Shown: positions 32,495 through 42,820 of the stretch, in pieces
Layout: each line of letters starts with the position of its first letter
How positions within the stretch are numbered: position 1 is the first letter of the stretch
Source of the DNA: Candidatus Harrisonbacteria bacterium RIFCSPHIGHO2_02_FULL_42_16
Lineage (GTDB): Bacteria > Patescibacteriota > Minisyncoccia > UBA6257 > 02-FULL-45-10c
Direction of reading: 5' to 3'
NCBI GenBank assembly: GCA_001818695.1
Contig: MHJG01000005.1
Span: 1-53,053 of the forward strand
DNA: 53,053 nt
Notes under the pieces: generated by a model
Told to the model about the DNA's origin: nothing
Databases searched by the model: none
Seen by the model: the letters and a program-made list of their open reading frames with translations, nothing else
Position numbers and translations under genes: made by a program

Positions 32495-33226
32495 ATGAAA
32501 GGAATTATTTTAGCGGGCGGCAATGGAACTCGTTTGCATCCCCTGACGTTAGTAACGAATAAGCACCTTTTGCCGGTCTATAAAAAACCGATGATTTTTT
32601 GGCCGTTGGAGACCTTAATTTATTGCGGCATTAAAGATATTTTGATTATTTCCGGACGGGGGCATGCCGGTCATTTTGTCAATTTGCTTGGTTCCGGAAA
32701 AAAATTCGGAGTGGACTTATCTTATGATATTCAAGAAGACGCCGGCGGAATTGCCCACGCGCTGGCGATTGCGGAGGACTTTGCCAATAAAGATAAAATC
32801 GCGGTTATTCTCGGAGACAATGTTTTTATGGATTCCGGAGAATTAAAGAAAGGCGTGGATGATTTTAAAAAACAGGAGGATGGGGCAAAAATTTTCTTAA
32901 AATCAGTATCTGACGCTCACCGATTCGGAGTTGCGGAAGTTAAAGAAAATAAAGTTATCGGCGTGGAAGAAAAGCCAAAACAGCCGAAGTCCAATTTGGC
33001 GGTCACCGGAATGTATCTTTATGACAATAATGCTTTTGATATTATTAGAGGACTTCAGCCGTCCGGCAGGGGAGAATTAGAAATTACCGATGTTAATAAT
33101 CATTATATTGAAAAAAATCAGATGTCTTATCATGTTTTGGAGTCCGAATGGACGGATGCCGGAACTTTTGACTCTCTTTTACGGGCGAATTTAATTGCCG
33201 CCGGTATAAAATCATTTCCGCAATAA
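32495..33226 (+). CDS. rmlA: glucose-1-phosphate thymidylyltransferase (short form)
   Basis: 243 residues. Makes dTDP-glucose from dTTP and glucose 1-phosphate. Signature GGNGTRLHPLT (nucleotide binding) with NKHLLPVYKKPMI, then LGDNVFMD (metal-binding Asp) and WTDAGTFDSLL. It is about 50 residues shorter than enterobacterial RmlA and lacks the C-terminal extension, like the short forms found in some other bacteria and archaea. It is in an operon with rmlB and the GT2 that follows after 7 nt. Confidence 0.88.
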   Translation: MKGIILAGGNGTRLHPLTLVTNKHLLPVYKKPMIFWPLETLIYCGIKDILIISGRGHAGHFVNLLGSGKKFGVDLSYDIQEDAGGIAHALAIAEDFANKDKIAVILGDNVFMDSGELKKGVDDFKKQEDGAKIFLKSVSDAHRFGVAEVKENKVIGVEEKPKQPKSNLAVTGMYLYDNNAFDIIRGLQPSGRGELEITDVNNHYIEKNQMSYHVLESEWTDAGTFDSLLRANLIAAGIKSFPQ

Positions 33227-33233
33227 TTCCTTT

Positions 33234-33932
33234 ATGCGTAAACTTTCAATTATTATACCTGTTTACAATGAAAAAAACACCATTCAAGAAATTATCAGCC
33301 GCGTGAAGTCCGTTTTTTTGGTTGATATTGAAAAAGAAATTATTGTAGTAGACGACGGCTCCACTGATGGCACGCGGGATATCATTAAGAACATTGAGGG
33401 AATCAATTATGTTTTTCATGAAAAAAATCTTGGCAAGGGCGGAGCTGTAAGGTCCGGTTTTCAAAAAGCCACCGGCGATTTTTTGATTATTCAAGACGCT
33501 GATTTGGAATATGACCCGGAAGAATATTCTCGGCTGTTAAAACCGATTATTGCCGGTAAGGCGGATGTGGTTTATGGATCGCGATTTGTCGGCAACGATC
33601 CGCACCGCATTTTATATATTTATCACTATCTGGCCAATAGCTTTTTAACAATGTTTTCCAATCTTCTAACCGGATTAAATCTTTCCGATATGGAAACTTG
33701 TTACAAAGCTTTTAATCGAAAAGTTATTGACAGCATTAAGGATTCATTGAAATCTCAGCGTTTCGGTATTGAACCGGAATTAACAGCGCGCGTAGCGCGT
33801 GGTCGCTGGCGCCTTTATGAAGTAGGAATTTCTTATTACGGCCGTACATATGACGAAGGCAAAAAGATTGGCTGGAAAGACGGGGTCTCCGCCATTTTTT
33901 CTATAATTAGATTCAACCTGTTTGATTTTTAA
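33234..33932 (+). CDS. Dpm1-like GT2 glycosyltransferase
   Basis: 232 residues. GT-A motifs IPVYNEKNTI, VVDDGSTDGT, metal-binding IQDADLEYDP and VYGSRFVG. There are no C-terminal membrane helices. The family adds a sugar to polyprenyl phosphate; the lipid-linked sugar would feed the membrane glycosyltransferases at 33940 and 35310. The stop lies 7 nt before the next start. Confidence 0.85.
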   Translation: MRKLSIIIPVYNEKNTIQEIISRVKSVFLVDIEKEIIVVDDGSTDGTRDIIKNIEGINYVFHEKNLGKGGAVRSGFQKATGDFLIIQDADLEYDPEEYSRLLKPIIAGKADVVYGSRFVGNDPHRILYIYHYLANSFLTMFSNLLTGLNLSDMETCYKAFNRKVIDSIKDSLKSQRFGIEPELTARVARGRWRLYEVGISYYGRTYDEGKKIGWKDGVSAIFSIIRFNLFDF

Positions 33933-33939
33933 TTTGCGT

Positions 33940-35268
33940 ATGACTGGAAAGTTTTATTTATTTTCTCAATGGCTGAAAAATCACCGAATCGAGATTTCCA
34001 TATTTTTTCTTGCTTTCGGAACCCGTTTTTTGTATGCGGTTTTGGTCCAGATATTTTTTGGTTCTCATGGTTTTATTGCTTATAAGGACGCTGAGGTCCT
34101 ATATCTCGGAGGGGCTAATAATTTTTTAGAACATAGTGTCTTTAGCATTAATAGTTTTCCGCCTTATTTGCCGGATGTCTATCGGACCCCTCTTTATACT
34201 TTTTTTGTCGCTTCTTTTCTTTGGCTAAAACTTCCTTTTTTTGGGATAATTGCCACTCAGAATTTTTTAGCCGGCATCATTAGCATACTGGTTTATCGTA
34301 TCGGCCAACTGCTTTTTTCTTCTAAGCGCGTTGGTCTGCTGGCGGCAGTAGCAACCTCTCTTGAGCCATTATCAATCTATTGGAACAATCTCTTAATGTC
34401 TGATTATTTATTCACTTTCTTTTTCATCCTTGGCTGCTATAAACTTTTTCAAAAAAATTATCCTGTCTTTGGGCTGTTATTAGGATTGGCAACTTTAGTC
34501 CGGCCGATAGGCCTGTATTTTTTCTGGATATTATTGCTGGCGGCAATCATTAATGAATTTTGGGGTCAGGGGAATCTCTTTAAGCTTTCTTGGCGCAAGT
34601 TTTTATTAGCCATGATATTATTTATTATAGTTTTATTTCCCTGGATGGCGCGCAATAAAATTTTATTTGACACTTGGCAGTTATCCAGCGCTTTTTGGTA
34701 CAATCTTTATTTGCGGCCGATGAATGAATTTGTGCAAACGCAAGGTTTTTCTCTGCCGATGCCAATCGCGCCTTCCGACTATCCCAATCCGGAAACTTTT
34801 ATTTATAGTTTTCAAAGCGTCGCTTTTTATAAGCAGCAATTTATGGAGATATTCAAAAAATACCCATTGCAATATTCGCAATTTCATCTAGGATTATCGG
34901 TAAAATCTTTACTCGCTAACCAGTATAATTATCTTGCCAACTATGTTTTGCGTCCGGAATTGCCAGCTCTCTTTTACGGTGGGCGCAATAAGTTAATTAT
35001 GGCTGCCGTTGCGATTGGCGGCCTGGCCTGGTCATTGCTCTATTTGTTAATGTTTTTGTCTTTTCTTCATCGCTCCAGCCGAGTTTTCTTGGCCGCTTTT
35101 TTGGTTATCCTAGCCCTAGTCGCGCTTTCTTTAGGGGTTTTGGGGGGAGGAAAAGATGCCGATATGAGCCGTTATCTTTTGCCTTTGGCGCCATTTGTTT
35201 TTCTTTTCGCCGGTTCTGGAATTAAAGATTTCTATCTCCGCCTTAAGCGGACCGCGGCCGGGAATTAA
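33940..35268 (+). CDS. GT39-like membrane glycosyltransferase
   Basis: 442 residues from the ATG at 33940 (an in-frame TTG at 33922 overlaps the previous gene). About ten hydrophobic segments. Outer-loop acidic motif AYKDAEVLYLGG, then PDVYRTPLYTF. There is no large soluble tail. The donor is probably the lipid-linked sugar from the GT2 just upstream; the acceptor is unknown. Confidence 0.78.
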   Translation: MTGKFYLFSQWLKNHRIEISIFFLAFGTRFLYAVLVQIFFGSHGFIAYKDAEVLYLGGANNFLEHSVFSINSFPPYLPDVYRTPLYTFFVASFLWLKLPFFGIIATQNFLAGIISILVYRIGQLLFSSKRVGLLAAVATSLEPLSIYWNNLLMSDYLFTFFFILGCYKLFQKNYPVFGLLLGLATLVRPIGLYFFWILLLAAIINEFWGQGNLFKLSWRKFLLAMILFIIVLFPWMARNKILFDTWQLSSAFWYNLYLRPMNEFVQTQGFSLPMPIAPSDYPNPETFIYSFQSVAFYKQQFMEIFKKYPLQYSQFHLGLSVKSLLANQYNYLANYVLRPELPALFYGGRNKLIMAAVAIGGLAWSLLYLLMFLSFLHRSSRVFLAAFLVILALVALSLGVLGGGKDADMSRYLLPLAPFVFLFAGSGIKDFYLRLKRTAAGN

Positions 35269-35275
35269 ATTATTA

Positions 35276-35303
35276 TTGACACCCGGAATATTTTCGCTAA
35301 TTT
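35276..35303 (+). promoter_or_regulatory. promoter of the 35310 gene
   Basis: TTGACA (35276-35281), 16-nt spacer, TAATTT (35298-35303), 6 nt before the ATG; leaderless type. Confidence 0.5.
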
Positions 35304-35309
35304 AACCAT

Positions 35310-36752
35310 ATGAGTAAAACTGCTAATTTAATTTTTATCATCGGTTTACTGGTGGCGGTGTTTTTCTTCGCTACTTACGATTTAACCGAAAGTCCCCATA
35401 CCTGGTATGACGAAGGAGCGATTATCCAGAGGGCGATTACTTATTTGCGTTACGGAACCATGCATTATCAGGTGGCCCCCGACCAATTTAGTTCTGCCGC
35501 GTTTGACAGTACCGGCTACCCGGTAATTTATCCGATTGCTTTAGCTTTTAAATATTTCGGGATTGGTCTGTTGCCCGCGCGCGCCGTGATGGCGGTGTTT
35601 ATATTGCTTTTAGTTTTAACTGCCTACACTCTGATTAAGCGGACAGCTGGTTCTTACTATGCGGCGGCGGCGGCGCTTTTACTCGGCACCTTTCCGCCTC
35701 TTTATGGAAACGGAAAAAATGTACTGGGGGAAATTCCGGGGTTATTTTTCTTATTTTTGTTTTTATTTTGCCTGCACTTTCTGGAGAAAAGCGGTTTTCG
35801 GAGCAGGCGATTTTTAGTTTTAAGCGGTTTAGCGGCAGGTCTTTGCCTTTCCACTAAACCGAATTTTCTTCTGTTTTTGCCGGCCTTGGTTATTGCCTTA
35901 TTGATTTTTAAAAAAAAGGAAGTTTGGAATTGGGATGTGGCGCGGTATTTCTTGCCGGCATTTATGCTGCCGCTGATCCTATTTGCCTATACTCAATTTC
36001 TGCCAACCGATTCTTTGGCCAAGGTACTGGCTTTCTACCGCAATCCCTATAACTTAACCGATTGGCCGGCTTTAATGCTAAAAAATTTCCTTCGTTTTTT
36101 CACCGAAGCCACTCCCATCTATTTTTGGTCTTTTTTCCTAACGTGGCTGGCCTCTTTAGCTTTACGGATGAAATCCGATAAAAATCAAATTTCTTTAAGC
36201 GAGAGCACCGCGTTTATTTTCGCGTCCATCCTATTCTTAGCCTATTTGCGCACTCCCGGCTGGTACCGTTATTTTTTTATTGCGCACGTCCTGGCTTTGG
36301 TTTATTTTCCATTTTCCTTTTTCCACCTTTTTACTAAATTCATAAGGTTTTTTTCTCAGCGAGGAAAATTTTACTCGAGTTTAATGCTATTGGTTTTATT
36401 TATGTCAATTCATTTATACCTGTTAGGATTTAATTCTTGGGTTTCTGCATATTATGGCCACACCACTACGCAAAATCTGGAAAGTTATTTTAAGGATTTT
36501 AATCCCAGTTTGTCCGTATTTGTTTATGATGTGCCGCAAATCCTGACTTTTTTGCCAAATAAAAATTATTATCAATATTTGAGTATGAATGATACGGGAT
36601 TGTACGAAATAGGCACTGAACAAATTTCGGTTATTGATCAAGGCGTCCCGGATATTCTGATTCTTTCCGCTGACGAAGAAAATTTAGAGCGATTTGCGCA
36701 TTACCATTTAAAAGACAGGGTGGGCGGATATCTTATTTTGATTAGGCGATAG
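35310..36752 (+). CDS. GT39-like membrane glycosyltransferase
   Basis: 480 residues, about eleven membrane segments. The outer-loop motif TWYDEGAIIQRA carries the Asp-Glu pair typical of PMT/ArnT-like enzymes. A C-terminal soluble part of about 90 residues ends GGYLILIRR. It follows another membrane glycosyltransferase but has its own promoter. A convergent SDR gene begins 48 nt downstream. Confidence 0.82.
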   Translation: MSKTANLIFIIGLLVAVFFFATYDLTESPHTWYDEGAIIQRAITYLRYGTMHYQVAPDQFSSAAFDSTGYPVIYPIALAFKYFGIGLLPARAVMAVFILLLVLTAYTLIKRTAGSYYAAAAALLLGTFPPLYGNGKNVLGEIPGLFFLFLFLFCLHFLEKSGFRSRRFLVLSGLAAGLCLSTKPNFLLFLPALVIALLIFKKKEVWNWDVARYFLPAFMLPLILFAYTQFLPTDSLAKVLAFYRNPYNLTDWPALMLKNFLRFFTEATPIYFWSFFLTWLASLALRMKSDKNQISLSESTAFIFASILFLAYLRTPGWYRYFFIAHVLALVYFPFSFFHLFTKFIRFFSQRGKFYSSLMLLVLFMSIHLYLLGFNSWVSAYYGHTTTQNLESYFKDFNPSLSVFVYDVPQILTFLPNKNYYQYLSMNDTGLYEIGTEQISVIDQGVPDILILSADEENLERFAHYHLKDRVGGYLILIRR

Positions 36753-36800
36753 TTACTTTTTTATTTTGTTTTTAATTATGCGCCAAAAAACAAATTTTTA

Positions 36801-37544
36801 TCATTCTGGTTTATGTATCTTTACTACCTTACCCTTGCGGATTACAACATCCGCCCCATTTGGTACGCCATTTTTTTTGAGTAAAAGTTTTACAATTATA
36901 TTAGCTACTTCCTCTGGCTTTTGCTGCATTTCTGCATCTTTATCTCCAAACAAATAACGTCTCATCTTAGTGTTAATTCCGGCTGGCGCTACAGAAAAAT
37001 AAGAGATACCGGAATTTATCAGAGATTTTCCAATAGATTGCGTTAAACCGCGAGCCGCAAATTTGGAAGCACTGTATATTGGAAACATAGAGTTGGCAGA
37101 TAACCCGGCAGTGGAAGTTATATTAACAATAATTCCGCTGCCTCGCCTTTTCATAATAGGCAAAATCTCTTTTGAAAAATAAAAAATAGGCTTAATGTTA
37201 GTATCAAAACTATTGTTATATTCCGTATCTGTTATTTTTTCTATTGGTTTTGGTTTAAATATAAAACCCGCATTATTTATTAAGATGTCTATTTTCTTCT
37301 GCCTATTCATTACTTCTCCGACGAAGCGAACCACATCTTCTTGAATTCTTATATCCGCTAAGCTATACTTACAAAAAAATCCAGAGTCCTTTATTTCCCG
37401 ACAAGCGTGCGCCAATTCTTTTTTGTTTCGGGCGCAAATTTCAACCAAAGCTCCTTTTTTTGATAAAGCCGCGGCGATTGCTTTGCCGAGACCAGACCCG
37501 CCGCCAGTTATGATGGCAACCTTATTTTTCAAATTTAGTTCCAT
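36801..37544 (-). CDS. classical short-chain dehydrogenase/reductase
   Basis: 247 residues from the ATG at 37544; a longer frame to 37571 begins with TTG in a promoter-like stretch. Rossmann motif TGGGSGLG, NNAG, catalytic Ser in ITSTAG and YSASK. It resembles 3-oxoacyl-ACP reductase (FabG) but the substrate cannot be read; in this context a sugar or lipid-linked intermediate is possible. Divergent from the GDP-mannose dehydratase gene at 37601. Confidence 0.85.
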   Translation of the reverse strand: MELNLKNKVAIITGGGSGLGKAIAAALSKKGALVEICARNKKELAHACREIKDSGFFCKYSLADIRIQEDVVRFVGEVMNRQKKIDILINNAGFIFKPKPIEKITDTEYNNSFDTNIKPIFYFSKEILPIMKRRGSGIIVNITSTAGLSANSMFPIYSASKFAARGLTQSIGKSLINSGISYFSVAPAGINTKMRRYLFGDKDAEMQQKPEEVANIIVKLLLKKNGVPNGADVVIRKGKVVKIHKPE

Positions 37545-37600
37545 ACAGGTAAAACATTCTTTATATAACAAAGGTTAATAATATTTAAGATAATAGATAA

Positions 37601-38623
37601 ATGCATAAAAAGAAAGCTTTCATAACCGGCATAACCGGACAAGACGGATCCTATCTTGCCGAATTTTTATTGAGGAAAAAGTATGAAGTTCATGGCCTTA
37701 TACGAAGATCTAGTTTAGAAAATTTTGACCGTATAAAAGACATACGGTTCTGTTATAAAGACGCTTTTTATTTACATTATGGCGATTTAGTTGACTTCGG
37801 GTCAGTAATAAATTTGATAAGAAAAATCAGGCCAGACGAAATTTATCATATGGCCGCCATGAGCGATGTCCGAATAAGTTTTGATATTCCAGAATACACT
37901 GCCAATGTTACGGGAGTTGGAACATTGCGCGTGCTTGAAGCTATCCGACAAAGCAATCTAGATTTAAAAAATATAAAATTTTATCAAGCTTCAAGTTCCG
38001 AAGTTTTTGGCAAGGCCTTAGAAATACCACAAAAGGAGACGACCCCATTTTATCCCAGAAGTCCATATGCGGTGTCTAAGGTTTTTGCGCATTGGATGTG
38101 CAAAAACTATCGAGAATCATATAATATGTTTATTTGTAGCGGAATCTTATTCAACCATGAATCGCCCAGACGTGGAGAAAACTTTGTAACAAGGAAAATT
38201 ACAAGAGGTATCGCAAATATATTAGCGGGAGGTCAGGAAAAAATTAACCTTGGAAATCTTAATGCCAAAAGAGATTGGGGTTATGCTCCAGAATTCATTG
38301 AGGCAATATGGTTAATGATGCAACAAGAACAACCGGACGATTATGTAATTGCAACCGGAGAATCGCATTCCGTAAGAGAATTTTTAGAAGAGGCCTTCAG
38401 CTATACAAATCTTCGCTGGCAAGATCATATTAAGATAGATAAAAATTTATTTCGTCCCGCCGAAACCGATCTGCTTATCGGTGATGCTTCAAAAGCGAAA
38501 GAAATGCTTGGCTGGGAACCTAAAACTAAATTTAAAAATTTGGTGCGTATTTTGCTTCAGGAAGATTGTAAGGCCGTCGGCGTTAAGATACCCAAATTTA
38601 AAAAGAAATTCATTAAGAATTAA
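37601..38623 (+). CDS. gmd: GDP-mannose 4,6-dehydratase family, copy 1
   Basis: 340 residues, extended SDR. Motifs [16 protein letters not shown] (NADP loop), [21 protein letters not shown]-x3-K in SPYAVSK, and [20 protein letters not shown] characteristic of Gmd. The expected product is GDP-4-keto-6-deoxymannose. Paralogous to 41361-42350. Followed after 8 nt by a sugar C-methyltransferase, so its product may be C-methylated. GAP-like differences in the substrate loop mean a related NDP-sugar cannot be excluded. Confidence 0.85.
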   Translation: MHKKKAFITGITGQDGSYLAEFLLRKKYEVHGLIRRSSLENFDRIKDIRFCYKDAFYLHYGDLVDFGSVINLIRKIRPDEIYHMAAMSDVRISFDIPEYTANVTGVGTLRVLEAIRQSNLDLKNIKFYQASSSEVFGKALEIPQKETTPFYPRSPYAVSKVFAHWMCKNYRESYNMFICSGILFNHESPRRGENFVTRKITRGIANILAGGQEKINLGNLNAKRDWGYAPEFIEAIWLMMQQEQPDDYVIATGESHSVREFLEEAFSYTNLRWQDHIKIDKNLFRPAETDLLIGDASKAKEMLGWEPKTKFKNLVRILLQEDCKAVGVKIPKFKKKFIKN

Positions 38624-38631
38624 TTATATAT

Positions 38632-39861
38632 ATGCAGAAAAAAATGTGCCGTATGTGTGAAAGCAAAAGCCTGGAGATGGTCCTGGATCTTGGATTTCAT
38701 CCCCCATCTGATGCCTTTTTGGATGCTGAAGAATTAAATCAGCCGGAAATTTTTTATCCTCTGCGGATTGTGATTTGTGAATCATGCGGTTTATGGCAAT
38801 TGGATTATGTAATCGATCCAAAAATTTTATATCAAAAAAATTACCCTTACGAGTCATCCACGACCAAGACAGGAAGAAATCACTATACAGAAATGGCTTC
38901 AACGCTTGCAAAAAAATTTGCGAAACCAGGGGAGTTAGCTATAGATATCGGCAGCAATGTAGGCGTGCTATTGCAGGGACTTAAAGAGCATGGCCTTAAA
39001 GTATTGGGGATAGACCCAGCGGGCAATATAGCCGCAAAGGCAATACAAAACGGCATAAATACCATCGTTGATTTTTTCTCGTTAGAAATAGCGAAGAAAA
39101 TAAAAAAGGAGTTTGGTGAAGCCAAAATTATAACAGGAACAAACGTATTCGCTCATATAGATAACTTAGCTGATTTTATGCGCGGCATTGATTATTTGCT
39201 TCTCCCCAAAGGTGTTTTTGTTATTGAAGCGCCGTATCTTTTGGAATTAGTAAAAAACCTTGAATATGATACCATATATCATGAACATTTAAGCTATTTA
39301 AGTTTGAAACCTCTCTCTAAGTTTTTAGATAAGTTTGGTTTTGAGATGTTTGGCGCGGAAAAACAAAATATTCACGGCGGCACTATCCGTTTTTTAATGG
39401 CGCGGAAAGGAAATTATGCGATTGCAAAAGATGTTGCGGAATTTATTAAAATAGAGGAGGATGAAAAAATTCATGACGTCAAATATATTAAAGATTGGTT
39501 TGCGCAAGAAGTTAAAAATCATAAATACGAACTATTAAAATTATTACTTAATCTAAAAAGTATGGGCAAAAGAATTTCTGGAATAAGCGCGCCGGCAAAG
39601 GGAAATACTTTACTAAATTACTGCGGAATTGATGCAGGAATATTGGAATATCTTACAGAAAAAGCTGTTATAAAAATAGGTAGCTATACTCCGGGTAGTC
39701 ATATAAAAATTGAACCGGACGAAAAATTATTAGATGATATGCCTGACTATGCGCTTATCCTGGCATGGAATTTTGCCGATGAAATTATGAAAAGTATGAA
39801 AGTATTTAAGAATAGAGGCGGAAAGTTTATTATTCCGATACCAAAACCGATTATTATTTAA
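38632..39861 (+). CDS. sugar C-methyltransferase (TylC3/NovU type), copy 1
   Basis: 409 residues in the three-part layout of NDP-sugar C-methyltransferases. The N-terminal zinc-binding segment has CRMC and CESCG; the SAM domain has AIDIGSNVGVLLQGL and VLGIDPA; the C-terminal domain has SAPAKGNTLLNYCG and ends FIIPIPKP. Such enzymes add a methyl branch to a keto-sugar carbon using SAM. Paralogous to 47184-48431. It lies between gmd copy 1 and a cupin. Confidence 0.87.
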   Translation: MQKKMCRMCESKSLEMVLDLGFHPPSDAFLDAEELNQPEIFYPLRIVICESCGLWQLDYVIDPKILYQKNYPYESSTTKTGRNHYTEMASTLAKKFAKPGELAIDIGSNVGVLLQGLKEHGLKVLGIDPAGNIAAKAIQNGINTIVDFFSLEIAKKIKKEFGEAKIITGTNVFAHIDNLADFMRGIDYLLLPKGVFVIEAPYLLELVKNLEYDTIYHEHLSYLSLKPLSKFLDKFGFEMFGAEKQNIHGGTIRFLMARKGNYAIAKDVAEFIKIEEDEKIHDVKYIKDWFAQEVKNHKYELLKLLLNLKSMGKRISGISAPAKGNTLLNYCGIDAGILEYLTEKAVIKIGSYTPGSHIKIEPDEKLLDDMPDYALILAWNFADEIMKSMKVFKNRGGKFIIPIPKPIII

Positions 39862-39873
39862 TTAACAAATATT

Positions 39874-40260
39874 ATGAACACAAAATTTAGCAACCAAAAA
39901 ATAAAACCGGTTTTCGGTGATTCGCGCGGAAATATTTTTGATATTCTTGAAATTCCCGTAACGCACATTGGAAAAATAACTTTCAAAAAAGGGGCGGTTA
40001 GAGGAAATCATTACCATAAAAAATCAACCCAGTATTCTTACGTCATTGGTGGGAAATTGGAACTGACAATAATGGGGCTTAATAATAAAAAAATTAAAAA
40101 AATAATCTTGAGCGAGGGCGACCTGACAACAATACCTCCAAAAATGATACATATATATCGCGCGCTGGCAAATTCTTCAATACTTGATATAACAACTTAT
40201 GCCCGGGGTAAAAAGGGATACGAAGAAGATACTATCCGAGTGAAAAATGACCATGTATGA
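39874..40260 (+). CDS. cupin protein, WxcM/FdtA-like sugar isomerase candidate
   Basis: 128 residues, one cupin barrel. RGNHYHKKSTQYSYVIGGKL has the His residues expected in WxcM/FdtA-type NDP-4-keto-6-deoxyhexose isomerases, and IPPKMIHIYRAL is the second cupin motif. It probably binds or isomerises a keto-sugar made upstream. Its end overlaps the next gene by 14 nt. Confidence 0.7.
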   Translation: MNTKFSNQKIKPVFGDSRGNIFDILEIPVTHIGKITFKKGAVRGNHYHKKSTQYSYVIGGKLELTIMGLNNKKIKKIILSEGDLTTIPPKMIHIYRALANSSILDITTYARGKKGYEEDTIRVKNDHV

Positions 40261-41356
40261 AGCTAAAAAACTTTGTTTTATTATACCCGAATATTATTCT
40301 TCAGCGGCTACCCACTTTAATTATTTATATAAGCTGATTTCTTTATTAGAGAAAGAGACGGATATTTTTTTAATTGTAGAGCGTGGCGATAATCCGGATT
40401 TTTTAAAGAAAGGATATTTTTACGTTCAAAAGTTTAGAATTTTGCCGCTAAGATTCATAGAGGATTTTTTAATACTTCTTTATGTTAGATTGCTTGGATA
40501 TCAAGATTTTTACGTTCATTACTCATTTCTTTCCGCATTTAATGCTTCTCTGATTATAAAATTTCTTGGCGGTCGGACTTTTTATTGGAATTGCGGCCTT
40601 CCCTGGCTTTATAAGCGCGGTTTAATCCGTAAAACCTTCGAACTTTTAACTTATAAATTTATTACTTATTTAGTGACCGGAACGGAGAATTTAAAAAAGG
40701 AATACGCTCTTCATTGCCGTATGCCGCTGTCGCGGATCAAGGCGATGCCTAACTGGATAAATCTGTCTGACTTTCGGCCGGATTCCGGGCGGATGCCGGG
40801 CCTTAAAAAGGAGTTAAACCTTTCTGCGAGAAACAAGGTTTTATTATTTGTACACCGGCTTTCCAAAAGGAAAGGGGCGCATTATCTGCCAGAAATTTTA
40901 AAAAGTTTGTCCGAAGAAAACGTGGTTTTGCTGATTATCGGGGATGGGCCGGAGCGTCCGGAAATAGAATCTAGAATCAATAATTACGGGTTATCGGCTC
41001 GGGCAAGATTTTTGGGCCGGGTGCCGAATAAAGATATCCGGAATTATTTTGGAATCGCCGATATCTTTATTATGCCGTCGGAAGAGGAGGGATTCCCGCA
41101 CGTGCTTTTAGAGTCAATGGCGGCAGCGGTTCCCTTTGTAGCTTTTAATGTCGGCGGAGTCGGAGAAATAACGCCACCGGAATTTTCTGAATATTTGGCA
41201 GCCGGAGGCAATCTTGAGATTTTTGTTGAAAAGGTTAAAAAATTATTATATATTGACTCGAAATATTTGGAGATTTTAAAACAAAGTGAATTAAAATGGG
41301 TGCGGCAATTTGATATAAAATTTGCCGTTGTAAAATTCAACAAATTGTTAAATTAA
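40247..41356 (+). CDS. GT4 family glycosyltransferase
   Basis: 369 residues. GT-B with [25 protein letters not shown] and the E-x7-E motif EGFPHVLLE, then FNVGGVGEI. After GDGPE it reads [12 protein letters not shown], coded by AGAATCT, AGAATCA, ATAATTA, a short trace of the 7-nt repeats seen in other GT4 genes. The start at 40247 overlaps the cupin; ATG 40253 is also possible. Probably transfers the deoxysugar made by the surrounding genes. Confidence 0.88.
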   Translation: MTMYEAKKLCFIIPEYYSSAATHFNYLYKLISLLEKETDIFLIVERGDNPDFLKKGYFYVQKFRILPLRFIEDFLILLYVRLLGYQDFYVHYSFLSAFNASLIIKFLGGRTFYWNCGLPWLYKRGLIRKTFELLTYKFITYLVTGTENLKKEYALHCRMPLSRIKAMPNWINLSDFRPDSGRMPGLKKELNLSARNKVLLFVHRLSKRKGAHYLPEILKSLSEENVVLLIIGDGPERPEIESRINNYGLSARARFLGRVPNKDIRNYFGIADIFIMPSEEEGFPHVLLESMAAAVPFVAFNVGGVGEITPPEFSEYLAAGGNLEIFVEKVKKLLYIDSKYLEILKQSELKWVRQFDIKFAVVKFNKLLN

Positions 41357-41360
41357 GTTT

Positions 41361-42350
41361 ATGAGCAAAAAAGTAGCATTAATTACCGGCATCACCGGCC
41401 AAGACGGCTCGTATTTAACTGAGCTGCTTTTGGCAAAAGGGTATGAGGTTCATGGAATTGTCCGCCGGGCTAGTAGCGTTAATACTGAGCGGATTGACCA
41501 CCTTTTTGATCCGATTAATCCGGTGGGAAAAAAATATCTGCATTATGGAGATTTGGCGGAAGAAATAGACTATTTGCTTTATGAATTGCAGCCGGATGAG
41601 GTTTATAATCTTGGCGCCATGAGCCACGTTAAGATTTCTTTTGAAATCCCTATTTATACCGGGAATATTACCGGATTAGGGGCGGCTAGGATTTTGGAAG
41701 GTATCCGCAAGATGGGATTAACTAAAAAAACAAAATTTTATCAGGCCTCATCCAGTGAAATGTTTGGCATTACGCCGCCGCCTCATTTAGAATCCAGTTT
41801 TTTTAATCCGGTTTCGCCTTATGGTTGCGCCAAGCTTTATGCTTACTATATGACTAAAGCATATCGGACAGGTTATGGAATGTTTGCAGCGAATGGAATT
41901 CTTTTTAATCATGAAAGCGAAAGAAGAGGGGTGAATTTCGTTACCAGGAAAATAACTCGCGGAGCGGCAAGAATTAAATTGGGATTGCAGGATAAATTGG
42001 TCCTCGGCAATTTGGATTCCAAAAGAGATTGGGGACACAGCCGGGATTATATGGAAGCAATTTACTTGATTTTACAACATGATAAGCCGGATGACTGGGT
42101 GGTAGCTACCGGCCAGCATCACACTGTCCGAGAATTCGTAGAAGCGGTATTCAATCATTTCGGTTTGGATTGGGAAAGGCATGTTGTTCTGGACAATATT
42201 TATACAAGACCCAACGAAGTGCCGTCTCTTTTGGGAGACGCTTCTAAGATAAAAAACGTTCTTAATTGGAAGCCGAAAGTCGGATTTACAGAATTAGTGA
42301 AGGTGATGTGCGATAGCGATTTTGAGAAAGAAAAGTTGAACTTGGTTTAA
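41361..42350 (+). CDS. gmd: GDP-mannose 4,6-dehydratase family, copy 2
   Basis: 329 residues. [51 protein letters not shown] and Y-x3-K in SPYGCAK, then [20 protein letters not shown]. Closer to canonical Gmd than copy 1. It makes GDP-4-keto-6-deoxymannose, precursor of rhamnose, perosamine or fucose types; the DegT aminotransferase at 46089 could act next. A cupin gene follows after 2 nt. Confidence 0.9.
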   Translation: MSKKVALITGITGQDGSYLTELLLAKGYEVHGIVRRASSVNTERIDHLFDPINPVGKKYLHYGDLAEEIDYLLYELQPDEVYNLGAMSHVKISFEIPIYTGNITGLGAARILEGIRKMGLTKKTKFYQASSSEMFGITPPPHLESSFFNPVSPYGCAKLYAYYMTKAYRTGYGMFAANGILFNHESERRGVNFVTRKITRGAARIKLGLQDKLVLGNLDSKRDWGHSRDYMEAIYLILQHDKPDDWVVATGQHHTVREFVEAVFNHFGLDWERHVVLDNIYTRPNEVPSLLGDASKIKNVLNWKPKVGFTELVKVMCDSDFEKEKLNLV

Positions 42351-42352
42351 AT

Positions 42353-42754
42353 ATGAAAAAAATAGAAAGAAATGGCGTTCTCTATGCTGCTTATGACAGC
42401 TTATCGGAGATAGAAAAAGGATTTAATTGGTATAGCAAAGATTCCGACGCTATTCAGGTGGCCAGTATGTCTTATGACCGTGGGAAAGTTGTGGAGCCGC
42501 ATACTCATATCTTTCGTCCCCGTTCATCCGATTACACTCAGGAATCGGTTATTGTTGTTAAAGGAAAAATAGAGTTTTCCTTTTATGACCGAGAGAAGAT
42601 TTTTTTGGATAAAGTTGTATTAAATCCCGGCGACCTGATAATTTCTTTCACCGGCTATCACGGCATGGAAGTGCTGGAAGACGGGACGGTTTATTTTGAA
42701 ATAAAAACCGGCCCGTTTACGGGCCTGGAAGGAGAAAAAGAATTTATGGATTAG
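42353..42754 (+). CDS. small cupin protein
   Basis: 133 residues. A single cupin: VEPHTHIFRPRSSDYTQESV and VVKGKIEFSFYD with GDLIISFTGYHGMEVL. Metal-binding His and Glu positions are present. It could be a sugar isomerase or a binding protein similar to WbuC; the exact role is unclear. Coupled to gmd copy 2. The HD/SDR cassette promoter begins 6 nt after its stop. Confidence 0.7.
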   Translation: MKKIERNGVLYAAYDSLSEIEKGFNWYSKDSDAIQVASMSYDRGKVVEPHTHIFRPRSSDYTQESVIVVKGKIEFSFYDREKIFLDKVVLNPGDLIISFTGYHGMEVLEDGTVYFEIKTGPFTGLEGEKEFMD

Positions 42755-42759
42755 CCGAT

Positions 42760-42788
42760 TTGACTTTGTTTTTGTTTTGAATTACAAT
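42760..42788 (+). promoter_or_regulatory. sigma-70 promoter of cassette 4
   Basis: TTGACT (42760-42765), 17-nt T-rich spacer, TACAAT (42783-42788), preceded by GA as in cassettes 1 and 2. Confidence 0.75.
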
Positions 42789-42820
42789 ACTTTCAGAGTT
42801 TCTTTGAGTATTGAATAGGG

